Positions 1 to 8,506 of a stretch of DNA of 64,000 bases are shown piece by piece. The stretch's first letter is position 1, and each line of letters starts with the position of its first letter. The stretch spans positions 2,687,501-2,751,500 of the forward strand of contig NZ_CP071798.1 of assembly GCF_017498505.1 (NCBI RefSeq), read 5' to 3'. The notes below the pieces were generated by a model. It saw nothing but the letters and a program-made list of their open reading frames with translations, ran no database searches and was not told where the DNA came from. A program made the position numbers and the translations under genes. This stretch comes from Sporosarcina sp. Te-1. Lineage in GTDB: Bacteria; Bacillota; Bacilli; Bacillales_A; Planococcaceae.

Positions 1-1617
1 ATAAAATGGTGTCATGCCTGTTCCGTAGTTTTTAATCGGAAACAATTTATTCTCTTTCAGCACGATCGGCTCTTCGAAAAAGCTCCGTTCCGCCTGTGGA
101 TCATTTTGGAGCAGTTGAATGATCTCATTAATATCTGTTTCCCCTTTTACTTCCCTAATCCTGTTGGCCAAGCTTTTCACTTTTTCAGAGACATATGGAT
201 ATTCCGCCATTACTTGATCCAGCATACCCTGCCCTTCCGCCAGATGGGTCGATGTGCTAGATAAGACGCGCTCCACTTCCGGAATGGTCGTTTGAATTTG
301 GACGAGCATAGACCGTCCCTGCTGCAATGTTCCTTTCGCTCGTTTCACTTCGCTTCGCACAGTCGGTTCAATTGTCTGCTCGTATTCGGCAATAAACTGA
401 TCAAGGCGAACGGACACACGGCCTGAGATATCTTGCAGATCTGTCAGCGTTTGTTTCATTTGTTGCTGCTTCCCTTCCACAAGTCCATTTAAATTGCGTG
501 CATTCGTTTGCGTTTCTGTCATGAGGGCTTTGATTTCACCCGTCCGGTCAATCGCATTCTGCAGTCGCTGCTCACGCTCCGGGTCTGCCGGAGCGGCGTC
601 CCCTTCCTCGGATGGTTTGGACTCCGCTGCCCTATCACGGAGCCATACAAGATCTGCCTGAATTGCGTCCACTTTCTCTATGGCATTTGTCATCCGGGTG
701 TCGACTCGTTCTTTTGCTTGGTCGAGCTCCGAGAAATCGAGCTGGACATTCCCGACTTTCGTCAAAAAATCGTTCGTCTCTTTTGATATTCGGGAAGCCG
801 TATTTAAATCTTGCTTGATGGTCGGTGCCATTTCGTTCAATCTGGCTTCTGCTTGATTCAAGAAACCAAGGGTCCTGTCGATTGTGCCAAGCCCTTCTGA
901 AACAGTCTGTTTGGCGGCCGGCATTTTGTTTTGGGCTTGATGGACCAACTGCCGAGCTGTCTTCGCATCATTCCGCGTGCCAATTAATGTTTCATGAATG
1001 GCCGGCAGCTTCTCCTCCAGGTCAAAAATGTACTGTTCAAATCGTTCAATGTCAGGCAGATCTTTCTGGATTTCGACACCAACTTGATTGAACAGATCGA
1101 ATATCACTTCGTTAACCGTGGCAATAAACTGGCTGCTCACCTTCTCCACAATGACACTGGCCCCTTTTTCCGTAATCTTCGGGGCGATGGAATTCAGTTT
1201 TTCATTCACATAATATTCGATTTGGGACTTTTCAGGCTCCCCTGAAATGACCGTTCCAAGGCGCTCCGAAAAATCTTCTGGTATGATTAAAACCGCAAAG
1301 TAATCCCCATATTCGATCCCCTCCATCGCTTGCTCGCGTGTCGTGAAGGTCCAATCCATATCCCGGTTCTCCTTCAGTGTATCAACGAGCTGCCCGCCTA
1401 CATCGATCGGCTCAGCGCGGACGGTCGCCCCTTTATCCTCATTGACAACTGCGACCGGAAGCTGATCCGTATTGGCATAAGGATCCCATGAAGCATATAT
1501 ATTAAGCCAAGCGTATAAAGAAGGTAAAAATATAAGTCCCCCGATAATGATCGCAGCCACCCAATTGCGGCTCAAATTCCTTAAATCTGTTATGTAAATG
1601 GACCAACTTTTCCGCAC
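1..1617 (-). CDS. YhgE/Pip-family membrane protein, 3'-truncated by window edge
   Basis: The reading frame is open from a GTG at 1617 to the window edge (539 codons seen). GGAGGG lies 7 nt before the GTG and no better start is in frame. The N-terminus is basic and followed by one transmembrane segment near residues 15-35. A long extracytoplasmic, heptad-rich region follows (residues about 150-480), typical of the YhgE/Pip family (phage infection protein, also seen in type VII secretion contexts). The C-terminal ABC-2-like membrane domain would lie beyond the window. The gene is divergent from the cobalamin locus, so the riboswitch does not control it. Its role here is unknown. Confidence 0.8.
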   Translation of the reverse strand, partial: MRKSWSIYITDLRNLSRNWVAAIIIGGLIFLPSLYAWLNIYASWDPYANTDQLPVAVVNEDKGATVRAEPIDVGGQLVDTLKENRDMDWTFTTREQAMEGIEYGDYFAVLIIPEDFSERLGTVISGEPEKSQIEYYVNEKLNSIAPKITEKGASVIVEKVSSQFIATVNEVIFDLFNQVGVEIQKDLPDIERFEQYIFDLEEKLPAIHETLIGTRNDAKTARQLVHQAQNKMPAAKQTVSEGLGTIDRTLGFLNQAEARLNEMAPTIKQDLNTASRISKETNDFLTKVGNVQLDFSELDQAKERVDTRMTNAIEKVDAIQADLVWLRDRAAESKPSEEGDAAPADPEREQRLQNAIDRTGEIKALMTETQTNARNLNGLVEGKQQQMKQTLTDLQDISGRVSVRLDQFIAEYEQTIEPTVRSEVKRAKGTLQQGRSMLVQIQTTIPEVERVLSSTSTHLAEGQGMLDQVMAEYPYVSEKVKSLANRIREVKGETDINEIIQLLQNDPQAERSFFEEPIVLKENKLFPIKNYGTGMTPFY

Positions 1618-1737
1618 ATTGCAGCCCTCCAAGTCCAGACAATCTCGTCCCAAGTATACCCTTCCTTTTTGCCTTCGAATCATAGGCAAGTATTCCCCGC
1701 CCCATCAATTTGTGGTACAATCGTTCAGTTGAATAAA

Positions 1738-1900
1738 TAATTGAAAAAGTCATAGAAGCCTATGTCAATGGGGAATCCGGTTAAAATCCGGAACTGTTTC
1801 CGCAACTGTACGTGTGGACGAAGTGAGACAATGCCACTGTTCGATAAGAATGGGAAGGCTCTCACGGAGAATGAAGCACAAGTCAGGATACCCGCTTTTT
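1738..1900 (+). promoter_or_regulatory. Cobalamin (B12) riboswitch
   Basis: The core consensus blocks are visible in order: a GGGAATCCGGT...AATCCGGAACTG block with CCGCAACTGT (about 1771-1807), GCCACTG (about 1831), GGGAAGGC (about 1853) and AAGTCAGGATACCCGC (about 1880-1895). It lies upstream of two cobalamin-type genes and is followed at 1987-2012 by an intrinsic terminator, which suggests transcriptional OFF control when cobalamin is bound. Exact 5' and 3' limits are estimated by eye. Confidence 0.93.
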
Positions 1901-1986
1901 CAATGTGTATTTTGCTCCTTCGGAAAAAAGGGAAGATACGACATATTGGATTAGTAGGCATTAGTTGCTATAGATCTGTTTGTCGC

Positions 1987-2012
1987 CACCCATCTCCCTG
2001 GGTGGTTTTTTT
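1987..2012 (+). terminator. Riboswitch expression-platform terminator
   Basis: The hairpin CCACCC-loop-GGGTGG is followed by seven T. It sits between the aptamer and the TTG start at 2069, so premature termination is the likely switching step. Confidence 0.88.
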
Positions 2013-2068
2013 CATGGCGCCAGAAGCGAATACATCATTTATTCGAGAGAAAAGGAGGAGGAGCAAAG

Positions 2069-2614
2069 TTGAAACAAGATAAACGGTACATTTGTTATCC
2101 GTTCATGCGGGAATCGGCTTCTACCGTCGATTTTGAAATCCGTACAGATTCATTGACAACAAGGATTGGCGAAGCACTGGCACTGACGAAAAGTATTGAA
2201 AAAGTCCATACAGACCTCCGGTATTTACAGCCTCTCGCCTACCATCTGAATGGGTCAGTACGTGGAAAACTGGCGATTACGACGGAAGACTTGGAGCGCT
2301 TGAGCGACCTGTACGATTCCTATGTAACAGAAGTCGGAGAGTTGATTGAGCAGTTCGTATTGCCACAAGGTTCGCATGCAGCTTGTGTGCTTCATGTATG
2401 TCGCAGCGAAGCGAAGAAATCGGTACGGGCTTTGCATAAGGTTTCTTTGGAACGCGAAGTGCCGGACATTTTATTCGATTATGCGAATTTGCTGGCGAAT
2501 GTCTTATTCGTGATGGCCGTCTATACGAACAAAATGAGCGGTGTTGATGAAATACCGTTCATCAGCAAGTCTTATCCCGTCCGGAAAATGAAAAAACAAG
2601 TGGAGGTCAATTGA
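2069..2614 (+). CDS. Divergent PduO-type cobalamin adenosyltransferase-like protein
   Basis: This 181-aa protein starts at TTG with a strong GGAGGAGG site about 6 nt upstream. Residues about 95-125 carry FVLPQGS followed by a helix with LHVCR, the hallmark region of PduO-family ATP:cob(I)alamin adenosyltransferases, which attach the adenosyl group to cobalamin. The usual N-terminal glycine-rich TGDxG nucleotide loop is not seen; the protein begins RYICYPFM. The basic CRRAER segment is altered to CRSEAKKSVR. It may therefore be a catalytically altered or cobalamin-binding-only member. It is the first gene after the riboswitch, with 1 nt between its stop and the BtuF-like start, so the two are co-expressed. 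Confidence 0.72.
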   Translation: MKQDKRYICYPFMRESASTVDFEIRTDSLTTRIGEALALTKSIEKVHTDLRYLQPLAYHLNGSVRGKLAITTEDLERLSDLYDSYVTEVGELIEQFVLPQGSHAACVLHVCRSEAKKSVRALHKVSLEREVPDILFDYANLLANVLFVMAVYTNKMSGVDEIPFISKSYPVRKMKKQVEVN

Positions 2615-2615
2615 G

Positions 2616-3572
2616 ATGAATAAACGGATTTGGTTGAACGGACTTCTTTCCCTTCTAGTCGTTCTTATGCTGGGTGCATGTGGAACCGACAAGAAGAGCG
2701 AGGGAGCAGAAACAGAAAAGGCAGAAACACCGCAAGAGGAAGTCGCTTCCTACACAGTAACGGATGATCGAGGGAAAGAAATCACTTTTGAAAAAACACC
2801 AGAGACCATTGTCTCCTTGCAGCCAAGCAACACAGAAATTCTTTTCGCATTAGGCGTCGGAGACCAAATTATCGGGGCTACGGATTATGATACCTATCCG
2901 AAGGAAGCATTGGACATTGAACGGGTTTCCGATTCTGTCAAATTTAACGGAGAACGGATCATTGAAATGAATCCCGACGTTGTTATCGCCTATACGACAG
3001 GTGGGGAAGTGGAAGGACTCGCCACATTGGAGGAAGCGGGCATTCCGGTGTTCGTCATTCAATCTGCAAGCTCCTTTGATGATGTATATGGCGATATTGC
3101 ACAAATTGCCGACGTGTTGAACCTTCAAGAAAAGGGAGATTCCGTTATCGAAGACATCAAGTCTAAAATCAGCTCTGTTACAGATAAGCTGGGCGATTTA
3201 GATAATCCAAAACAGATGTATTTTGAAATCAGTCCGGCTCCGGATATTTACACGACCGGTAAAGGCACGTTCCAGCAGGAAATCTTTAATCAAGCGAACG
3301 TAACGAATGTATTCGGAGATCTGGAAGGTTGGCCTAAAGTATCTGAGGAAGATATCCTTACCAAACAACCGGATGTCATTGTCACGACCGTGTCGTATAT
3401 TCCGGACCCTGTCGGTGAAATCAAAGGCCGTGAAGGTTGGGATACGTTACAAGCTGTGAAAGAAGACCGCGTCATCCAACTGGATAGCGATATCATGTCA
3501 AGACCAGGGCCGCGCATCGGAGAGGCAGTCGAACTTCTAGCGAAAGCGATTTATCCTGAACAATTTGAATAA
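2616..3572 (+). CDS. BtuF-like ABC transporter substrate-binding lipoprotein
   Basis: This 318-aa protein has a lipoprotein signal peptide with the lipobox LGAC (Cys about 22), then an acidic linker and a helical-backbone metal-receptor fold (Pfam periplasmic binding protein family 2). Motifs include TVTDDRGKEITF, the IVSLQPSNTEILFALGVGD stretch and MNPDVVIAY. The family binds vitamin B12, heme or siderophores; the upstream cobalamin riboswitch makes corrinoid the best substrate guess. No BtuC permease or BtuD ATPase is adjacent, so the membrane parts must be elsewhere. A clear terminator follows. Confidence 0.85.
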   Translation: MNKRIWLNGLLSLLVVLMLGACGTDKKSEGAETEKAETPQEEVASYTVTDDRGKEITFEKTPETIVSLQPSNTEILFALGVGDQIIGATDYDTYPKEALDIERVSDSVKFNGERIIEMNPDVVIAYTTGGEVEGLATLEEAGIPVFVIQSASSFDDVYGDIAQIADVLNLQEKGDSVIEDIKSKISSVTDKLGDLDNPKQMYFEISPAPDIYTTGKGTFQQEIFNQANVTNVFGDLEGWPKVSEEDILTKQPDVIVTTVSYIPDPVGEIKGREGWDTLQAVKEDRVIQLDSDIMSRPGPRIGEAVELLAKAIYPEQFE

Positions 3573-3579
3573 AACAGAC

Positions 3580-3610
3580 AAGCCAGGCGCAAGTGAGGGC
3601 CTGGCTTTCT
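3580..3610 (+). terminator. Terminator of the cobalamin operon
   Basis: AAGCCAGGC and GCCTGGCTT form a 9-bp stem followed by a T-rich tract. Confidence 0.85.
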
Positions 3611-3620
3611 TATGGCTTAC

Positions 3621-4406
3621 TTAGAAAAATTCGTACAATCCATCTGCGAAATATACGTACTCTTCCCTATTGATTGACATTCCATATCCCTCAAAAAAAA
3701 TCTCCCTGTCCTCGGTTCTCTCAAACATTCCCGGTTTCGGCCGGATGGCGAGGGCCAGATCATAACGGGGATCGCCAAATGCCCCGCCACTCCAATCGAT
3801 GATGCCCGTTACTTTGCCTTCTGCAGCAAGAACATTGTCGACAGTGAAATCGCCATGGATTAATTTCTGTTCTATCGCTCTCGGCTTGGATGTCTTCAAA
3901 CGATCCAGCAACTCTGCAGTTCCATCCACTTGATAGTGATGTGAATTGTATGTTGCGGTTTCAAGTTGCCGGTCCAGCCAATTGCCTTCTTCTATAAGAC
4001 CAACAGGACATGGAGCGACATGTAAACGGGCGAGCGCTTGGCCGAACTGAAATAGCAGGGAACGGCGTTTCGTTTCATCCGTCTCCCTCGAGAGTGCTGA
4101 GCGGATCGGTTCCCCTTCCAATACCTCAAGTACCAACCAATGCCCGGCCGGAGTTGCTGCACTTCCATAAACTTTAGGGACAGGCAGGCCTGTTCCCTGT
4201 AGATGTCGCAGCACATCCTCCTCCCGCACTAACCACGAGCGAAACGGCTCCTCTTTTGACCGCTTCACGATATATGTACCTTTCTCTCCGTTCACGATTC
4301 CCACGTCTGACGTTTGTCCTTGTTTTGGAAATTGTATATCCCGAATCTCCCCCGTCAAGTAAATCAATTCGCCTGGTATCTCTTCTTTGGATAACGGTGT
4401 TGTCAT
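3621..4406 (-). CDS. Aminoglycoside phosphotransferase (APH)-family kinase
   Basis: The 261-aa protein has the APH/choline-kinase fold. The catalytic loop LIHGDFTVDN lies near residue 188 and the metal-binding IIDWSG near 207. A degenerate N-lobe precedes them, with IVKRSKEEPF supplying the likely ATP-contacting lysine. AGGAGGG lies 7 nt before the ATG. Members phosphorylate small-molecule hydroxyls, including antibiotics and other metabolites. Nothing adjacent identifies the substrate, so a resistance role should not be assumed. It converges on the cobalamin operon, and its 5' flank holds a 20-bp repeat array. Confidence 0.85.
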   Translation of the reverse strand: MTTPLSKEEIPGELIYLTGEIRDIQFPKQGQTSDVGIVNGEKGTYIVKRSKEEPFRSWLVREEDVLRHLQGTGLPVPKVYGSAATPAGHWLVLEVLEGEPIRSALSRETDETKRRSLLFQFGQALARLHVAPCPVGLIEEGNWLDRQLETATYNSHHYQVDGTAELLDRLKTSKPRAIEQKLIHGDFTVDNVLAAEGKVTGIIDWSGGAFGDPRYDLALAIRPKPGMFERTEDREIFFEGYGMSINREEYVYFADGLYEFF

Positions 4407-4431
4407 GTAGTCCCTCCTACTACTAATGTTT

Positions 4432-4530
4432 GCCCTGGTTATCTGGCGTTCGTCCCGGTTATCTGACGTTCAACTCGATTTTCTGGCGCTCATTCCAATA
4501 CCCTCGCAGTCACCGTTTATCTGACGCTGC
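4432..4530. repeat. Array of five degenerate 20-bp repeats
   Basis: Five consecutive units start at 4432, 4452, 4472, 4492 and 4512. The clearest copies read CCCGGTTATCTGACGTTC. On the minus strand the core is GTCAGATAACCGGG, which resembles the 43.7-kb array. It lies in the gap between the APH kinase and the ZIP gene. The remaining part of this gap (4531-4670) shows nothing recognisable. Confidence 0.7.
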
Positions 4531-4688
4531 TCCTTTTAGGTGATTCTCACTTCTTCTCCATATCCCTTCCATTTTCCTTCTCAGGACGCAGCGGGCTTTG
4601 GGGAGGAAAATTAGAGACCTTTGAATTTCAGTACTGTCGTAATCGGAAGGGACATACACTTTCCATATCAGATAGGAGGAGGTTTAGT

Positions 4689-5417
4689 GTGGCATCGTTG
4701 CCGATCGTCAGTATTTTCATCTCGTCATTTTGCACATTGCTTGGGGCCCTCCCGACATTATTCATTGCCAACCTTTCACACGGAAAAAAAGACAACCTGC
4801 TAGCGTTTACCGCTGGCGTGATGGTTGCCGCCTCCACCTATAGCCTCATTCCTTCTGCGCTCAAGCTGTCAAATATGTTCGTGCTTTGTGTGGGTATCCT
4901 GTTAGGAGCTCTCGTATTGACCTTACTCGAAAAATCCCTTCCGCACAGTGACTTGGAACATTCTCAAACCATGCATGCGAGTGCATTTCTACTGTTCATC
5001 ACAATGGCGTTGCATAATATACCAGAAGGCCTGTCCGTCGGCGTCAGTTTTGCCAGTCAAGTGGAAGACCTGGGACCGCTTGTCGCTTTGGCGATCGGCT
5101 TGCAAAATATCCCTGAAGGTTTCCTGCTTGCCCTCTTTCTTATCACACAAGGGACCGGCCGCTGGAAGGCGTTCGGCTATACTTTTTTAGCCGGCTTTAC
5201 AGAATTCGCTTCCGCATTATCCGGCATGATTTTCGGTGAGCAGATGTTTACGATTGTCCCATATGGACTGGCTTTTGCCGCGGGCGCCATGTTGTTTATT
5301 GTCTACAAAGAATTGATTCCGGAAAGCCATGGGCATGGACATGAGCGTTCTGCCACGTTTTCCTTCATCCTTGGGCTGCTGATGATGATCGTTCTGACAG
5401 GATATCTTGGCGAATAA
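4689..5417 (+). CDS. ZIP-family divalent metal transporter
   Basis: This 242-aa membrane protein has about eight hydrophobic segments. The two metal-binding helices carry HNIPEGLSVGVSFA (about residues 112-125) and QNIPEGFLLALFL (about 143-155); in the second one the expected His is Gln. A histidine cluster SHGHGHE lies near residue 218, before the last helix. ZIP proteins move Zn(II) or other divalent metals into the cytoplasm. The start is GTG at 4689, preceded by AGGAGG; a downstream ATG is not needed. It is monocistronic. Confidence 0.9.
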   Translation: MASLPIVSIFISSFCTLLGALPTLFIANLSHGKKDNLLAFTAGVMVAASTYSLIPSALKLSNMFVLCVGILLGALVLTLLEKSLPHSDLEHSQTMHASAFLLFITMALHNIPEGLSVGVSFASQVEDLGPLVALAIGLQNIPEGFLLALFLITQGTGRWKAFGYTFLAGFTEFASALSGMIFGEQMFTIVPYGLAFAAGAMLFIVYKELIPESHGHGHERSATFSFILGLLMMIVLTGYLGE

Positions 5418-5428
5418 AAGGGATATAA

Positions 5429-5460
5429 AAAGGACCTTCTCTCTTCAGGGAAGGTCCTTG
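5429..5460 (-). terminator. Terminator hairpin, copy 1
   Basis: AAGGACCTTC and GAAGGTCCTT form a 10-bp stem. On the minus strand it is followed by TTTTTAT. It is nearly identical to the hairpin at 5664-5692. Confidence 0.7.
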
Positions 5461-5465
5461 CAGAG

Positions 5466-5662
5466 TGTAGACAAAGTAGATTTTAACTTTGTCTACAGAA
5501 TTATAGTTGCTTTTTTCAACTAATTGGCACACATCTCAGCCTGGCTTGAAAACGCTTGCCAGACTAGGCGCGAAGGCGAGCGAAGACTCGAATAGAACTT
5601 TAAGTTCATGAGAGGACGAGCGAGCCGAGCAACAACGTATGAAAGCGTTTGTCAACAGGCTG
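5466..5662. repeat. Structured non-coding element with nested inverted repeats
   Basis: No ORF is credible here. A perfect 12-bp inverted repeat (TGTAGACAAAGT / ACTTTGTCTACA, 5466-5497) comes first. Outer arms CAGCCTG...AAACGCTT (5537-5557) and AAGCGTTT...CAGGCTG (5643-5662) then enclose a region rich in GCGAGCGA-type motifs. The whole lies exactly between two near-copies of a terminator. It looks like a small dispersed intergenic element, but copy number cannot be judged from one window. Confidence 0.55.
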
Positions 5663-5663
5663 A

Positions 5664-5692
5664 AAGGACCTTCTCTCTACGGGAAGGTCCTT
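5664..5692 (-). terminator. Terminator hairpin, copy 2
   Basis: The same stem as at 5429-5460 with a changed loop (TCTCTACG). It lies directly after the stop codon of the leftward small gene. Confidence 0.7.
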
Positions 5693-5703
5693 GCTCCTGC
5701 ATA

Positions 5704-5874
5704 TTACTGGTCATTCGAATATTTTTGATGGCGTTTCACTTCGTCCTGTGCTTCTTTGCGTATCTCATCCACGCGCTGCTCCGCCTTTTTAGCCGCATTA
5801 TTTGCAATGGAGGAAAAGTCCCCCTGATTGACAGTTGGATTGTTTTCTTGATCTCCCGCATAGCTTTTCGTCAA
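5704..5874 (-). CDS. Small hydrophilic protein, unknown
   Basis: A TTG at 5874 has AAGGAG 8 nt upstream and gives a 56-residue acidic/basic protein with no membrane segment. An in-frame ATG at 5895 has no ribosome site and is less likely. The C-terminal half (AAKKAEQRVDEIRKEAQDEVKRHQ) is a predicted amphipathic helix. I do not recognise the family. It ends just before a terminator. Confidence 0.55.
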   Translation of the reverse strand: MTKSYAGDQENNPTVNQGDFSSIANNAAKKAEQRVDEIRKEAQDEVKRHQKYSNDQ

Positions 5875-5943
5875 TCCAATCACTCCTTGTCTCATTTCCC
5901 ACTAGCATTCCCGATTCGACTTGTTTAAAACGTATACATACCG

Positions 5944-5967
5944 TGAAATTTTAAAATTAAAATTTCA
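5944..5967. promoter_or_regulatory. AT-rich palindrome, possible operator
   Basis: TGAAATTTTAA and TTAAAATTTCA are perfect 11-bp arms separated by AA. It lies between the divergent small gene and the c-di-GMP gene. No regulator is assigned. Confidence 0.4.
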
Positions 5968-6039
5968 GCACTCTCTCCTCTTATAAAAGCCCCCAGGCAA
6001 CCGATATATTCCGTATCATCCTAATCCAGAGGTGTTATT

Positions 6040-8388
6040 GTGGATCATTCCATCGCTTCCATGTCAGAACATCAGCATATTCCCTATCTTGTCGTATTGT
6101 CGTATTTGATTGCGACGATGTCCGCATATGCCTCAATTGTCTTGGCTCGGCGTGTTACATTTACCCGGCAATCGGCGAAGCGGATTTGGCTCATTTTAGG
6201 GGCTGGAACACTCGGGATTGGCATTTGGTCGATGCATTTCATTGCCATGCTGTCCTACCAGTTTCCTGTCCCTGTGTATTACAATAATCTGCTTGTCGCC
6301 ACCTCGGTGGTCATTGCAATTGTCGGCTGTTATTTCGGCTATTTCATCATATCAGTGAATAATAAAAATAAAGTCCGTTTTTTTCTATCCGGCCTCATCA
6401 TGGGAATCGGCATTGCATCAATGCATTATGTCGGCATGGCCGCCCTGGAAGCAGTCACAATTGAATACAATCCGCTTCTATTTTCGATTTCCCTGTTGAT
6501 CGCCATCACTGCTTCGTGGGTCGCCATCTGGATTGGTTTTCTATCTCCTTATGCACGTCGACATATGGCATGGAAATTAAAAATAGTTTTTTCCATGATC
6601 ATGGCTGTCGCCATTACCGGCATGCATTACTCTGGCATGGCAGCTGCGACATTTTCCAGTATGTCAGCGTCTGACTCTTTTAAGGATGGCATGGATTCGA
6701 CACGGTTGGCGTGGTTCGTGGCCAGTGTCACCGTGCTTATCTTTGCCCTTTTCTTCTGCTCCATCGTCATCGACCGGCTGTGGCAGAAACGGGAATTGGT
6801 CCAAAATACATTACTGGATTCCATTGCAGATGGCATTGTTATTACCGATCAAACAGGCACCATTTTGCACGCCAATCCTTCTTTCCGTCAATTGATGGGA
6901 GAGGTAACATCTAGCCAACGTTTCGATAAACTGCAGTATTACCATCCAGAATTAACTGAACAGATTACGAGTGAGCTTGATTTCCATGTAGCCATTCAAT
7001 CGTTGATTTTGGAAGTAAAGCGACGACCCATCCAGGAGGAAGCTCTTCATCATTCACTTTGGTTCCTGCGGGATATTACAGAGCAAATTAAAAATGAAAA
7101 ACAAATCACATACATGGCTTATCATGATTCGTTGACGAGGCTTCCAAATCGACATAAGCTGGATGCCACTCTGGCCAATTGGTTCGATGCCAAAAAGACG
7201 ATCGGCTGTATTTTCATAAATGTGGATCGGATGAAATTCGCGAACGACACACTCGGCCACCAAGCGGGGGACCAGCTTCTCCGCCAAATCGCAGGCCGAC
7301 TTGAGGAAAACATTCAGGATAAAGGCTTCCTTGCCAGAGTCGGTGGTGATGAATTTGTCATCCTGTTGGCGGATGGCTATGTAAAAGAATCGTTCCGTTT
7401 GGCGGAAGCATGTGTTTCAGCCATGAATGAACCCCTTTCTATTCACGGAACTCAGCTGGCCATCTCGATAAGCGCAGGCACCTGCATTTATCCGAAGGAT
7501 GCCGCCAATCCGAACGAGCTTCTTCAGTTTGCAGACTTGGCCATGTCCGAGTCCAAACGGAATGGAAAAAATCAAGTGACTGCCTTCACAGCAAAGTTAA
7601 ACGACCAATATCGTCGCAAGCTTCAAATTGAAGAGGCACTATCTCTGGCAATCGATCAGGCCGAACTCCATCTCCTGTATCAACCCAAAGTGTCGGTAAG
7701 AAGTGGCAAGGTAAAAGGCGTCGAAGCATTATTGCGTTGGATCCATCCACAGCATGGCTTCATCTCGCCTGTAGAATTCATTCCGATTGCAGAGGAGAAA
7801 GGGTTGATTCATAAAATCGGAGATTGGGTTCTGAAGGAAGCATGCCTGCAATGGGTGAAATGGAAAAACGAAATGGAAGAGCCACCGATTATTGCGGTCA
7901 ACATTTCGCCTCTTCAACTCTCAAGAGAGGATTTCTTGCCTGGGTTACTGAAAATCTTGCAGGAAACGAAGATGGATCCGCGTTTCTTAGAATTGGAACT
8001 GACAGAATCCGCTTCCCTTGGCTTCGCTGAAAAGACGAATGGGTGGCTCAGTCATTTGCACGAACTGGGCATCCAAATTTCACTCGATGACTTTGGCACA
8101 GGCTATTCCTCCTTTAGCCATTTAAAGGAGCTGCCCATTGATGTGTTGAAAATCGACCGCTCCTTCCTGCGTAATCTGATTAACAACCCCGGGCAAGAAG
8201 CCATTGTCCGCTCCATCATCCAGCTAGGCCATAATTTAAACTTGCAAGTGCTGATGGAAGGCGTGGAGGAAAAAGTACAAGTGGAATGGCTAGAGAAGGA
8301 AGGTTGTGACCTTATTCAAGGTTACTATTTCGCCAAGCCGCAATTACCGGCGGACCTTGAGCCGATGCTAAAAGATAACGGCTTGTGA
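6040..8388 (+). CDS. MHYT-GGDEF-EAL cyclic-di-GMP enzyme (DgcW/YkoW-like)
   Basis: The 782-aa protein starts at GTG after GAGGTG. Residues about 10-250 form seven membrane helices with repeated MHF/MHY motifs (WSMHFIAM, ASMHYVGM, TGMHYSGM), the MHYT sensor that probably binds metal and a diatomic gas. A short PAS-like linker follows (about 262-345). The GGDEF domain (about 355-510) has an intact RVGGDEF signature, and the EAL domain (about 525-775) keeps EALLRW, ELTESA and DDFGTGYSS. Both synthesis and hydrolysis of c-di-GMP are therefore possible. The domain order matches Bacillus subtilis DgcW (YkoW). Confidence 0.93.
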   Translation: MDHSIASMSEHQHIPYLVVLSYLIATMSAYASIVLARRVTFTRQSAKRIWLILGAGTLGIGIWSMHFIAMLSYQFPVPVYYNNLLVATSVVIAIVGCYFGYFIISVNNKNKVRFFLSGLIMGIGIASMHYVGMAALEAVTIEYNPLLFSISLLIAITASWVAIWIGFLSPYARRHMAWKLKIVFSMIMAVAITGMHYSGMAAATFSSMSASDSFKDGMDSTRLAWFVASVTVLIFALFFCSIVIDRLWQKRELVQNTLLDSIADGIVITDQTGTILHANPSFRQLMGEVTSSQRFDKLQYYHPELTEQITSELDFHVAIQSLILEVKRRPIQEEALHHSLWFLRDITEQIKNEKQITYMAYHDSLTRLPNRHKLDATLANWFDAKKTIGCIFINVDRMKFANDTLGHQAGDQLLRQIAGRLEENIQDKGFLARVGGDEFVILLADGYVKESFRLAEACVSAMNEPLSIHGTQLAISISAGTCIYPKDAANPNELLQFADLAMSESKRNGKNQVTAFTAKLNDQYRRKLQIEEALSLAIDQAELHLLYQPKVSVRSGKVKGVEALLRWIHPQHGFISPVEFIPIAEEKGLIHKIGDWVLKEACLQWVKWKNEMEEPPIIAVNISPLQLSREDFLPGLLKILQETKMDPRFLELELTESASLGFAEKTNGWLSHLHELGIQISLDDFGTGYSSFSHLKELPIDVLKIDRSFLRNLINNPGQEAIVRSIIQLGHNLNLQVLMEGVEEKVQVEWLEKEGCDLIQGYYFAKPQLPADLEPMLKDNGL

Positions 8389-8402
8389 GAAGCGTTGCAA
8401 TC

Positions 8403-8437
8403 AACCCGTCATGCGTCATGCGCATACGGGTTTTTAG
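8403..8437 (+). terminator. Terminator of the c-di-GMP gene
   Basis: AACCCGT and ACGGGTT arms are followed by a T tract. Confidence 0.8.
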
Positions 8438-8506
8438 CCTTTTTGTTTTGAATCCGCCTCGAATTGCATGCTACAGTGTGAATATCAAAAGAAAACGGGA
8501 GGATTT

